A DNA stretch of 64,000 nt from Deltaproteobacteria bacterium (GTDB lineage Bacteria > Desulfobacterota > Syntrophobacteria > Syntrophobacterales > Syntrophobacteraceae). Positions 28,247 to 36,281 of the stretch are shown one piece after another (position 1 is the stretch's first letter; each line of letters opens with the position of its first letter). The notes under the pieces were generated by a model that was not told the origin of the DNA, ran no database searches, and was given only the letters and a program-made list of their open reading frames with translations. Position numbers and translations under genes: made by a program. Where the stretch lies: the NCBI GenBank assembly GCA_012517315.1, contig JAAYVE010000029.1, forward strand, positions 1-64,000. Reading direction: 5' to 3'.

Positions 28247-29479
28247 ATGGCCATCCTGGGATTGTTCAGGGGGGAGTTTTGCGCGGACGATGCCTTTGTG
28301 GACCGCCTTTCGGAGGCGATCGGTTACTCCCTCGTTCGGGATGATGATGTGGTGACCCGGGCCGGAGCCGACTGGGGTATGCCCGAAACCAAGCTCCGAA
28401 AGGCGTTTTCCAGCAGACCCTTCCTTTTTAATCCGTTCACGCACGAAAAGGAACGTTCCATCGCGTTTCTCCGGGTCTCCCTGGCCCAGGCGGTCACAGA
28501 CAAGGGTTGCATCGTCGACGGCTTCACCATGCATCTGCTGCCTTTCACGGTGGACCATGTCCTTCGTGTGTGTCTCGTTGCGGAGAGAGCATACCGGGCC
28601 AAGGTGGGAATGAGCCGCCTTGAGATGCCGAGGGATGAGATCATGGCGCGGGTGCTGCGGGACGATGCGGACCGTTCCGCTTGGGTGGAACGGATTCACG
28701 GGATTGCGGACCCCTGGACGCCTTCACTCTACGACATGGTGCTCCCCATGGACAAGATGTCCTCAGATGCTGCTCTGAGAGCTATCGAGGAAAATCTCCA
28801 AAAAGAGGTGCTGCAGCCCTCGGAGGAATCCTTGCGGGCCATGGATGATTTCCGGCTGGCGGCAAGGGTTGCAGCGGCTCTGGCAAGGGCGGGTCACAGC
28901 CTGGAGTTGACGGCTTCATCGGGTCAGGTGACCGTAAACGTGAGGAAATCGGTATTGCTCATGGGGCGCCTGGAGGAGGAACTGAGGGAGATCCTGTCGA
29001 CAGTGGAAGGGGTTGAAACGGTGACGTTTCGCACGGATCCGGAAGAGCGGGCGGCGGAGCCCTACCGCCGCTACGACCCCGCCACTCCGTCCAGGATTCT
29101 CCTTGTGGACGACGAAAGGGATTTTGCCCAGAGTCTCTCCGAGCGGCTCACGATACGGGACATGGGATCGATCGTCGCCTATGACGGGGAATCGGCCCTG
29201 GAGGTGGTGAAAGCGGATGAACCGGAAGTGATGGTTCTCGACCTCAAAATGCCCGGGATCGACGGCATTGAGGTGCTCAGACGGATCAAAAAGTCCCGCC
29301 CGGACATCGAGGTGATCATTCTCACGGGTCGCGGAACGGAAGCGGACCGGGAAGTGTGCATGCAACTGGGGGCCTTCGCTTACCTTGAGAAACCTGTGGA
29401 CATCGAACTCTTGAGCACAACGTTGCGTCTGGCAAACGAAAAGGTGCAAGGCAGAGGCAGGGAAGGACGGAAAGCCTGA
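28247..29479 (+). CDS. Degenerate cytidylate-kinase-like protein fused to a receiver domain
   Basis: 410 residues from the ATG at 28247. Residues ~1-190 resemble the cytidylate kinase-like family (MAILGLFRGEFCADDAFVDRL, later HLLPFTVDHVLRVCLVAERAYRAK), but the glycine-rich P-loop expected after the first strand is absent, so kinase activity is doubtful. Residues ~205-270 form a small alpha/beta region resembling a BON domain (SLELTASSGQVTVNVRKS). Residues ~281-400 are a response-regulator receiver with acceptor Asp332 in MVLDLKMPGIDG and Lys in AYLEKPVD. There is no DNA-binding output. It lies between tetR and a histidine kinase gene, so the kinase is the likely phosphodonor. Confidence 0.75.
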   Translation: MAILGLFRGEFCADDAFVDRLSEAIGYSLVRDDDVVTRAGADWGMPETKLRKAFSSRPFLFNPFTHEKERSIAFLRVSLAQAVTDKGCIVDGFTMHLLPFTVDHVLRVCLVAERAYRAKVGMSRLEMPRDEIMARVLRDDADRSAWVERIHGIADPWTPSLYDMVLPMDKMSSDAALRAIEENLQKEVLQPSEESLRAMDDFRLAARVAAALARAGHSLELTASSGQVTVNVRKSVLLMGRLEEELREILSTVEGVETVTFRTDPEERAAEPYRRYDPATPSRILLVDDERDFAQSLSERLTIRDMGSIVAYDGESALEVVKADEPEVMVLDLKMPGIDGIEVLRRIKKSRPDIEVIILTGRGTEADREVCMQLGAFAYLEKPVDIELLSTTLRLANEKVQGRGREGRKA

Positions 29480-29622
29480 TGCGTTGCCGGTTTGATGGAC
29501 ATGGGAGAGTCCTCCGGGGGGAGGGGGTGGCGGCGAGGGTGGAAATCTGGGTCGGAAAGGGCGGACGGGTGGAAGCGGGCAAAAGCGGAATCGGCCGGGG
29601 TTGATGCCCAACGAGGGTGCTC

Positions 29623-31359
29623 ATGCGCTTGATGGAATGGATCAAACCGAAATTCTGGAACCACTATGACGCGCCGGAGGGTCCTTTCCGGCTGCTGTTC
29701 AATTTCCCCCGCATTTGGAAGCTGGCGGTGCTCCTGACATCGGGGGTCACCCTCCTGCCTCTCTTCGCCATGGCCGTCATCGACTACTCAGTGAGCAAGG
29801 AAGCGATCCACTCGGAGCTTTTCTTCCGTACGACCCGCCTGGTTTCCAACTCGCGGCGCACCCTGACCTATTACCTGGCGGAACGTCATGCGGCCCTCGA
29901 TTACGTGGTGGGGGCGAACTCCCTGGAACAGCTGCTCGATGCGACGCGCCTGGAGTATATCCTGTACAATCTCCAGAGGTCGTTCCAGGGTTTTGTGGAC
30001 TTGGGCGTCATCGATCAGGAGGGGATCCAGCAGGCCTACGTAGGACCCTATCAGCTTCAGGGGGTTGACTACAGCAGGGAGGAATGGTTCCGGGAGGTGA
30101 TGGAAAAGGGGGTGTACCTCAGTGACGTTTTTTTGGGTGTTCGCCACGAACCGCACATCGTCATCGCAGTCCGTCACCCCATGCCGGAGGGACGTTTCTA
30201 TGTAGTGCGGACCACCCTGGACACGGCTCGCATCGCCGGGCTGCTCCTTGAAGTGGAAGTCACCGGTGCGGGGGATGCCTTTCTCATCAATCGGGATGGG
30301 ATTCTTCAAACCCGCTCCCGCCATCATGGCAACGTCCTGGAGAAGGTCGCTCTGCCTGTTCCCTCCTATTCGGAGAAATCCGAAGTGATGGAGTACACGA
30401 CGCCCGACGGCCGGGAGCTGGTGCTGGGCTACGCGTTCATCAAGGATTCTCCCTTCATCCTCATGATCACAAAGCAGAAGACGGACCTCATGCGGGTGTG
30501 GCGGGAAAGGCAGTGGAAGCTCCTCGTCTTCCTTACCATCAGCATCGCCGGGGCCATGCTGGTCATCGTGGGTGTGTCCACCTACCTAGTGACGCAGGTG
30601 TATGAAGCTGACGTCAGGCGCGTGGCTGCTCTGCACCAGATCGAGCACGCCAACAAGATGGCCTCCATCGGGAGGCTTGCGGCGGGAGTCGCCCATGAGA
30701 TCAACAACCCGCTCGCCATCATCAACGAAAAGGCCGGCTTGATCAAAGATCTCTTTACCTTCCGCAAGATGTACGCGGAAGACCGCAAGCTCATGGGACT
30801 CGTCGATTCCATCGTCACCTCCGTGGACCGCTGTGCCACCATCACCCGGCGGCTTCTGAGCTTTGCCCGTCATGTGGGTGGGGATTCCAAGGTGCAGCGG
30901 CTGCGGGTGGGAGAGATCATCGAGGAGGTGCTGGGGTTCCTCCAGAAGGAAGCCGACTACCGGAGCATCGATGTCTCCGTGGAGGTCGCGGACAATGTGC
31001 CGGAGGTGGAATGCGATCGGGGGCGGCTGCAGCAGATTCTGCTCAACATTGTCAACAACGCCTTTGCCGCCATGTCGGATGGAGGACATCTGGGTGTGCG
31101 CGTGCACCGGGCAGGGCCGGATCGCATCAGCATCGCCGTATCGGACGACGGGTGCGGCATTCCTGAGGGAGATCTACACAGGATTTTCGAACCGTTTTTC
31201 TCCACCAAGACCCAGAAAGGGGGAACGGGTCTGGGACTTTCGATCACGTACAGCCTCGTCAAGGAAATGGGGGGTGATATCGACGTGAAGAGTGTCCAGG
31301 GACAGGGAACCACCTTCACCATCATGCTTCCCCTCAAATCGAAGAGCACAGGAGCTTGA
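29623..31359 (+). CDS. dCache-type sensor histidine kinase
   Basis: About 578 residues. A membrane helix at about 28-52 and a second at about 298-325 bracket an extracytoplasmic sensor region of ~245 residues that looks like a double-Cache domain. The HisKA domain follows with phospho-acceptor His358 (GVAHEINNPLAII), and the HATPase domain has N box NIVNNAFAAM, G1 DDGCGIPE and G2 GGTGLGLSITYSLVKEMGG. It senses an outside ligand and phosphorylates receivers, several of which are encoded next to it. The start is ATG 29623 or GTG 29617 behind ACGAGG. The stop lies four bases before the next receiver gene. Confidence 0.92.
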   Translation: MRLMEWIKPKFWNHYDAPEGPFRLLFNFPRIWKLAVLLTSGVTLLPLFAMAVIDYSVSKEAIHSELFFRTTRLVSNSRRTLTYYLAERHAALDYVVGANSLEQLLDATRLEYILYNLQRSFQGFVDLGVIDQEGIQQAYVGPYQLQGVDYSREEWFREVMEKGVYLSDVFLGVRHEPHIVIAVRHPMPEGRFYVVRTTLDTARIAGLLLEVEVTGAGDAFLINRDGILQTRSRHHGNVLEKVALPVPSYSEKSEVMEYTTPDGRELVLGYAFIKDSPFILMITKQKTDLMRVWRERQWKLLVFLTISIAGAMLVIVGVSTYLVTQVYEADVRRVAALHQIEHANKMASIGRLAAGVAHEINNPLAIINEKAGLIKDLFTFRKMYAEDRKLMGLVDSIVTSVDRCATITRRLLSFARHVGGDSKVQRLRVGEIIEEVLGFLQKEADYRSIDVSVEVADNVPEVECDRGRLQQILLNIVNNAFAAMSDGGHLGVRVHRAGPDRISIAVSDDGCGIPEGDLHRIFEPFFSTKTQKGGTGLGLSITYSLVKEMGGDIDVKSVQGQGTTFTIMLPLKSKSTGA

Positions 31360-31363
31360 GGTC

Positions 31364-31738
31364 ATGCGAGTACTGCTGGTCGACGACGAAATCGAACTGG
31401 TTTCCACCCTGGCCGAACGCCTGGCTATGCGGGACATCGAAGCCGAATGGACATCCACCGCGGAGGAGGCTCTGGAGCTGGTGCGGCGGAACCGGTACGA
31501 TCTGGCCGTACTGGACGTGAAGATCCCACGGATGAGCGGGTTGGTTCTCAAGAAGAAAATGGAGGAGATCCAGCCTTCCCTCCATTTCATTTTCATGACC
31601 GGCCACGGTTCTGAAAAGGACTTTGCACAAGGAGCTGCGGAGGCGGGGGCAGGATTCTACCTGGTCAAGCCTGTGAAGATCGAACTGCTCATGGAGAGAA
31701 TGGAAGAGATCTTTCGCGGGCAGGGAGGACAAGAATGA
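31364..31738 (+). CDS. Stand-alone response-regulator receiver protein
   Basis: 124 residues, a single receiver domain: acidic pair DDE near residues 7-9, acceptor Asp51 (LAVLDVKIPRMSG), Thr in FIFMTGHGSEKD, and Lys in YLVKPVKIE. It has no output domain, so it may act as a phosphate shuttle or bind a partner. It starts four bases after the histidine kinase stop and overlaps the next gene by four bases (ATGA), so the three are translationally linked. Confidence 0.92.
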   Translation: MRVLLVDDEIELVSTLAERLAMRDIEAEWTSTAEEALELVRRNRYDLAVLDVKIPRMSGLVLKKKMEEIQPSLHFIFMTGHGSEKDFAQGAAEAGAGFYLVKPVKIELLMERMEEIFRGQGGQE

Positions 31739-32421
31739 AAGAAGAGGAGAGAATTCTGGCCAGGCGCGGCCTGGAATTCTTCGGCAAGGTTTCCGCCTCC
31801 ATCTCTCACGAGATCAAGAACGTCTTCGCCATCGTCGGGGAGAGCAGTGGACTGATGGAGGACCTGCTCCTCATGCATTCCAAGAAGGGCACCACCGTCG
31901 ATGCGGAACGCTTCCTGACCCTGCTCGCGCGCATTCGAAAGCACGTGAATCGGGGGGACGAGATTGTCAAGTGCATGAACCGCTTTGCCCACAGCGTGGA
32001 TGAACCCGTGAAAGTGGTGGACCTGGTGGAGCTCACCCGTCTTGTGCTTTCCCTGGCCAGCCGGTTCGCCGCATTGCAGGGAGTTGCCCTGGAACCGCCG
32101 CCGGAGGAAAAGGGGGTTGCCTTGGAGACGGACCCGTTCCTCCTGGAACAACTGCTCTGGATTAGCGTGCATGTGGCCATGGCTGCGTGTGACGACGCAA
32201 AGAGAGTGTTTGTCCACGTGAAGGGAAAACCCGGGGGGGCCGAGATTGTCCTGTCCGGTCTCCGATTGCCCCCCTCGTCTTTTCCTGAGATGCTTCCCAC
32301 TGAAACGAAAACGTTGGTGAAAAGCCTCGGAGCCCAACTGTCCACCGATGGGGGGGAGTCACGCATTCGTCTCCTGCTGCCCAGCCGGTTGAAGGATGAG
32401 CGAGGCGAGGCGGGGCAATGA
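31735..32421 (+). CDS. Minimal histidine-kinase-like protein with degenerate ATPase domain
   Basis: 228 residues, soluble. A dimerisation/phosphotransfer helix pair contains His25 in ASISHEIKNVFAIV, followed by a C-terminal domain in the place of a HATPase. The N box, G1 and G2 motifs are not recognisable (the region reads LLWISVHVAMAACDDAKRV, then SGLRLPPSSFPEM), so it probably cannot bind ATP normally. It may act as a histidine phosphotransfer protein or as a phosphatase for the neighbouring receivers. It overlaps the preceding receiver gene by four bases. Confidence 0.7.
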   Translation: MKEEERILARRGLEFFGKVSASISHEIKNVFAIVGESSGLMEDLLLMHSKKGTTVDAERFLTLLARIRKHVNRGDEIVKCMNRFAHSVDEPVKVVDLVELTRLVLSLASRFAALQGVALEPPPEEKGVALETDPFLLEQLLWISVHVAMAACDDAKRVFVHVKGKPGGAEIVLSGLRLPPSSFPEMLPTETKTLVKSLGAQLSTDGGESRIRLLLPSRLKDERGEAGQ

Positions 32422-32472
32422 GAACAAGAGCGGGATGAAGTTGGGATCAACACCAAGAGAGAGGAGCATGCC

Positions 32473-32901
32473 ATGGGAGAGAGGATCCTTTTGATCGACG
32501 ACGAAGTGGACTTTCTGGAGACCCTGTCGGAGCGCATGAGAACCAGGGGGATGGATGTGACCACGAGCACGTCTGCGGAGGAGGCCCTGGCTAAAGTGGA
32601 GGAACAGTCCTTCGACGCGGTGGTGTTGGATCTGATGATGCCGGGAATGGACGGACTGCAGGCCTTGAAGATCATGAAAGAGAAAAAGCCGGAGCTGCAG
32701 ATCATTCTTCTCACCGGTCATGCCACCGTCCAGAAAGGGGTGGAAGCCATCAAACTGGGGGCCAGCGAATTTCTGGAAAAACCGGCCAACATCGAGGTGC
32801 TCACGGAAAAGATCAAAAAGGCCCAGGCGCAAAAGATGATTCTTGTGGAAAAGCAGGCGGAGGAGAAGATAAAAAGAATCATGACGGACAAGCCATGGTA
32901 G
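32473..32901 (+). CDS. Stand-alone response-regulator receiver protein
   Basis: 142 residues with a receiver domain (about 3-120): acidic pair Asp9-Asp10, acceptor Asp53 in VVLDLMMPGMDG, Thr in ILLTGHATVQKG, Lys in FLEKPANIE. A charged helical tail follows (TEKIKKAQAQKMILVEKQAEEKI). There is no DNA-binding domain. Several segments (SERM, STSAEEAL) match the other receivers of this island, pointing to local duplication. An AGAGAGGAG ribosome site precedes the ATG. Confidence 0.9.
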   Translation: MGERILLIDDEVDFLETLSERMRTRGMDVTTSTSAEEALAKVEEQSFDAVVLDLMMPGMDGLQALKIMKEKKPELQIILLTGHATVQKGVEAIKLGASEFLEKPANIEVLTEKIKKAQAQKMILVEKQAEEKIKRIMTDKPW

Positions 32902-32985
32902 TGCTTTCCCCGGTGAAGACAGGGGAGAGGGCGTTTTTTACGGTTCTTGAAGACCGGGTGCCGATTTCAGGGCGGGAGACACATC

Positions 32986-33228
32986 ATGAAAGGCTGGCTG
33001 GAGAAATTCCAAAGAGGGTTTGTTGCAGCGGCGTTTGCGGAGGCAGATTGTCATGAAGCAGCCATGGAGATGCTTCGAACAGGAGGCAAAGCGCCGAGCT
33101 TTCTGGAGGCGGTCGGACTACGTAGCGTCCGAGAGCGCTACGGGTTGGTGCCCGTGGAGGAGGACTCTTTTGTCAACGCCGTCGGCCTTGCGGGAGTTCG
33201 TGTCCGAACCTTTACCATGTCCCTCTGA
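32986..33228 (+). CDS. Small hypothetical protein of the signalling island
   Basis: 80 residues from an ATG at 32986. It starts MKGWLEKFQRGFVAAAFAEA and holds an AAAFAEADCHEAAMEML segment that resembles the tail of the receiver encoded at 33354-33812 (VAATFAEEGDFNTARSIMD). The rest is short, without membrane helices or a signal peptide. The shared tail-like motif suggests a common binding partner. I recognise no named family. Confidence 0.6.
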   Translation: MKGWLEKFQRGFVAAAFAEADCHEAAMEMLRTGGKAPSFLEAVGLRSVRERYGLVPVEEDSFVNAVGLAGVRVRTFTMSL

Positions 33229-33353
33229 AACGGCTGTGGCTCAAGCCCTCCGATTCTTTTGGAAGTCCGGGGAACGATCCGTTTCTCGGAAAGGATGCTC
33301 CTTTGCCCGGGAGGGTGGAGGAAGGGCGAATCAATCCTGTGAGGAGAGAGAAA

Positions 33354-33812
33354 ATGAAGGAATTCAAAGTGCTTATGGTGGACGACGAGGAGGATTTCGT
33401 CAAGACGCTCTCCGAGAGGGTGTCCATGCGGGATCTGGAATCCGACGTGGCCTTCGACGGGGAGACGGCCCTGGACATGCTCAAGGGAAAGGACATTCCC
33501 GATGTCATGGTCCTTGACCTCAAGATGCCGGGTATCGACGGCATGGAGGTGTTACGCAGGGTCCGGAAAGCCTATCCCCAGGTCCAGGTCATCATCCTGA
33601 CGGGACACGGAACCGAGAAGGACGAGGAAGAAGCGAAACGTCTAGGGGCATTCGCCTATCTCCAAAAGCCGGTTGATCTGGAGAAGCTGGTCCAGACCAT
33701 GAAGGCCGCCTACAAGAAAAAGATCGAGGATGCCATGGTGGCCGCGACGTTTGCCGAGGAGGGGGATTTCAACACGGCCAGGTCCATTATGGACAAGGAC
33801 AAGAAAAAATGA
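33354..33812 (+). CDS. Response-regulator receiver protein with AAxFAE tail
   Basis: 152 residues: receiver domain (about 4-120) with acidic pair Asp10-Asp11, acceptor Asp55 in VLDLKMPGIDG, Thr in IILTGHGTEKD and Lys in AYLQKPVDLE. A helical tail follows (VQTMKAAYKKKIEDAM, VAATFAEEGDFNTARSIMD). The receiver is close in sequence to the one fused to the kinase-like protein at 28247-29479 (SERLTIRDM versus SERVSMRDL; both have DLKMPGIDG). A GAGGAGAG ribosome site precedes the ATG. Output is probably by protein binding. Confidence 0.9.
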   Translation: MKEFKVLMVDDEEDFVKTLSERVSMRDLESDVAFDGETALDMLKGKDIPDVMVLDLKMPGIDGMEVLRRVRKAYPQVQVIILTGHGTEKDEEEAKRLGAFAYLQKPVDLEKLVQTMKAAYKKKIEDAMVAATFAEEGDFNTARSIMDKDKKK

Positions 33813-33939
33813 CGGACCGGATCTGATGGAAGAGACGGCGATCATACGGTATGAGAACCTCGAACCGGGGACCGGATCGAGGAAAGGGGGGTTGTGCGAC
33901 CGATCCATGGATGGACGTCTTTTTTTATCTCTTAATTCG

Positions 33940-33953
33940 ACTGAGTACTCAGT
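33940..33953. promoter_or_regulatory. Perfect palindrome upstream of the TauE block (probable TetR operator)
   Basis: ACTGAGTACTCAGT is a perfect 14-base palindrome, closely matching the operator on the tetR promoter. The intergenic region 33813-34122 (310 bases) holds no gene. A TATAAA box at 33953-33958 overlaps the right edge of the palindrome and could be the -10 element of the transporter genes; the -35 element is not clear. Confidence 0.65.
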
Positions 33954-34122
33954 ATAAAAACGGTCACGGGCAATGCTCCGAAGCAGGGTGGGAAGCGATT
34001 CCCAGGATCGTCTTCCCAGGCTTTGGATTCCGGGAGCGTTCCCCGGCTCCTCTCTTCGTCCGTCATCGACTTGAGGGCGCTCATGATTTGCTGGATTGAA
34101 TTTGCGAGGAGGAATGACGAAC

Positions 34123-35064
34123 ATGGGTAAATCGAGGTTGCTGTTTGGTACCAGCTTCTTTCTGCTCTCACTGGCGCTCCCGTTTGGCTCAGTCCTCGCC
34201 GCGACGGAACCGGCCGCCAGTGCATTGGCTTGGTGGGTCTGGCCCCTTCTGCTCCTGGTGGTCACCTTTGTCATGGGAGTTGCCGCGGTTTTGGGAGGGG
34301 TAGGAGGGGGGGTGCTGTTCGTTCCCATCATCAGCGGGTTTTTTCCGTTTCACCTGGATTTTGTGCGCGGAACCGGCCTGCTCGTGGCCCTGGCAGGAGC
34401 CCTGGCGGCGGGACCCGGACTGTTGAAGATGAACTTGGCCAGCCTGCGTCTGGCCATTCCCGTGGCCCTCATCGCCTCTTCCTTTTCCATTGTTGGGGCC
34501 ATGATCGGCTTGGCCCTCCCCACCAACGTGGTGCAGATCGCCTTGGGGGCGACGATTCTCGGCATTTGTGTCCTGATGCTCACGGCGAAGAAATCGGCTG
34601 TGCCCGATGTGCGGCAGGCGGACCGCCTCTCGTCGGCCCTGCGGATCTACGGAGTCTACCAGGAAGCGAGCACCGGCGAGGTGATCAACTGGAAGGTTCA
34701 CCGAACACCCCTGGGCCTGTTGCTCTTCATCGCCATCGGGGTCATGGCGGGTATGTTCGGCTTGGGAGCCGGCTGGGCCAACGTTCCTGTCCTCAACCTC
34801 CTCATGGGGGCACCGCTCAAGATCAGCGTCGCCACGAGCAAGTTTCTTCTTTCCATAACGGACACCTCAGCAGCCTGGATCTATGTGAATCAGGGGTGCG
34901 TCATCCCCATGCTGGTGGTCCCCTCCATCGTGGGCATCATGCTCGGTTCTTTCGTGGGGGTGCGCTTGCTCCAGGTGGCCAAGCCCACCGTAGTGCGGTG
35001 GATTGTGATCATCATGCTGGGCTTTGCAGGGTTGAGAGCCCTCATGAAAGGTTTGGGGATTTGA
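34123..35064 (+). CDS. TauE/SafE-family sulfite/anion exporter-like membrane protein
   Basis: 313 residues. I choose the ATG at 34123 (ten bases after AGGAGG); an ATG at 34114 lies too close to that site. There is a signal-peptide-like first helix and then about eight membrane helices in two related halves, with GVGGGVLFVPIIS and GLGAGWANVPVLNLLMGAPLK as the paired family motifs. Family members export sulfite or sulfoacetate-type anions or other small organic ions. The next genes encode a DUF1634 membrane protein and a CBS protein, a common partnership. A palindrome upstream suggests TetR control. The substrate is not known. Confidence 0.88.
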   Translation: MGKSRLLFGTSFFLLSLALPFGSVLAATEPAASALAWWVWPLLLLVVTFVMGVAAVLGGVGGGVLFVPIISGFFPFHLDFVRGTGLLVALAGALAAGPGLLKMNLASLRLAIPVALIASSFSIVGAMIGLALPTNVVQIALGATILGICVLMLTAKKSAVPDVRQADRLSSALRIYGVYQEASTGEVINWKVHRTPLGLLLFIAIGVMAGMFGLGAGWANVPVLNLLMGAPLKISVATSKFLLSITDTSAAWIYVNQGCVIPMLVVPSIVGIMLGSFVGVRLLQVAKPTVVRWIVIIMLGFAGLRALMKGLGI

Positions 35065-35124
35065 TCCACGGAAACCTGGCGACGACCTCTCTATTGCGTT
35101 CGAAGACTTCACGGAGGTGCAAAA

Positions 35125-35553
35125 ATGGCCGATCATCGCGACGATTCGCTGCAGGCGGGTCCGGAGCAGGTCCTTTATGCGTACATTTTGGAAAAAGGGA
35201 TGTACTTTGGACTCCTTTTTCTCATCCTGACCTTTTTACTCTATGTGCTGGGGGTCATTTCCCCCTATATTCCCAAAGCCGATATCAGCCGATATTGGTC
35301 TCTCAACGTATCCGATTACCTCCACACGGCAAAGATCGAGGCGGGCTGGGCCTGGCTCTCCATGGTGGGGTACGGTGACTTTCTCAACTTTGTCCCCATT
35401 GTGATCCTTGCAGGAATCACCATCATCTGCTTCGCCGCCATCGTTCCGTTGCTGTGGAAGGAGAAAGACCGGGTCTATGCCTGCCTGGCGGTGCTGGAGG
35501 TCCTGATCTTGGTGCTGGCGGCGAGTGGTATCTTGGGGTCGGGAGGCCATTGA
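35125..35553 (+). CDS. DUF1634 membrane protein
   Basis: 142 residues with three membrane helices (about 25-48, 88-112 and 117-137) and a loop with ISPYIPKADISRYW between the first two. It matches the DUF1634 family, which is usually encoded next to TauE/SafE proteins; by that association it may be a small subunit or regulator of the transporter. A GGAGGTGCAAAA ribosome site precedes the ATG, 60 bases after the transporter gene. Confidence 0.85.
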   Translation: MADHRDDSLQAGPEQVLYAYILEKGMYFGLLFLILTFLLYVLGVISPYIPKADISRYWSLNVSDYLHTAKIEAGWAWLSMVGYGDFLNFVPIVILAGITIICFAAIVPLLWKEKDRVYACLAVLEVLILVLAASGILGSGGH

Positions 35554-35619
35554 ACCTATAGCTGCCGGCGTCTTGCATAGGACACTCACTGGGTGGGATT
35601 CAGGGAGAGGAGTGACGCA

Positions 35620-36168
35620 ATGCCCATTGCAAAGAAGGTGAAAGACATCATGGTGCCGCTCTCCAATTATGCGTCGGTGGGAGCGGACAAAAGCCTGAGA
35701 GATGCAGTGCTCAGTCTCAGGCGGGAATACTGTCAAATTGAAGAGGGAAAATGCACCGAAGCAGGCCATCGAAGCGTCCTCATTCTGGATGATGCCGGCC
35801 GTTTGGTGGGCGTCATGGATTTTCGGAGCATTCTGAGGGTACTCATCCCTGAGGTGGCGGGAGGGCTGACGTCATATCTGGGCGCCCTGGGGGTCAGTGT
35901 GGCCTTTGCCCAAGCGGACGCGGCCGAACTGGACGAAAGCCGCGCCAGCTTTCGGGCCCGGGTTCTGAAAAATGCGGAGGTACGGGTGACGGACGTCATG
36001 CTCAAGGTGAAGGGAACCATCACCGACGAAACCGACCTCCTGGAAGCCCTCAAGCTCATGCATCGCAACAAGATCTCCATGCTTCCCGTATATCACGGGG
36101 AGAAACTCGTGGGGGTGGTGAGGGATTCGGATCTTTTCCTGGCGGTGTCGGACATCTTTCGTGAGTAG
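35620..36168 (+). CDS. Tandem CBS-domain protein
   Basis: 182 residues from the ATG at 35620 (GAGAGGAGTGACGCA ribosome site). The first CBS motif is at about 5-75 (VKDIMVPLSNYASVGADKSL, LVGVMDFRSIL), followed by an insert of about 35 residues, and the second is at about 115-180 (VTDVMLKVKGTITDETDLLE, NKISMLPVYHGEKLVGVVRD). CBS pairs bind adenine nucleotides and gate transporters or enzymes. As the last gene of the TauE-DUF1634 set, it may couple transport to the energy state of the cell. A likely terminator follows. Confidence 0.9.
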   Translation: MPIAKKVKDIMVPLSNYASVGADKSLRDAVLSLRREYCQIEEGKCTEAGHRSVLILDDAGRLVGVMDFRSILRVLIPEVAGGLTSYLGALGVSVAFAQADAAELDESRASFRARVLKNAEVRVTDVMLKVKGTITDETDLLEALKLMHRNKISMLPVYHGEKLVGVVRDSDLFLAVSDIFRE

Positions 36169-36181
36169 GGTTCGGAGGGAA

Positions 36182-36217
36182 GGGCCGGTTTGAACCCGGC
36201 GGGCGACCGGTCCTTTT
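36182..36217 (+). terminator. Probable rho-independent terminator after the CBS gene
   Basis: Arms GGGCCGGT (36182-36189) and ACCGGTCC (36206-36213), with one G-T pair, are followed by TTTTCCTCTTTT. It lies between the convergent CBS and DUF362 genes. Confidence 0.55.
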
Positions 36218-36281
36218 CCTCTTTTCAGGGATTGCGCAATGGTTGGATCGCCCGGCTGTTTCTTTCTGCACCCTGCACCGG

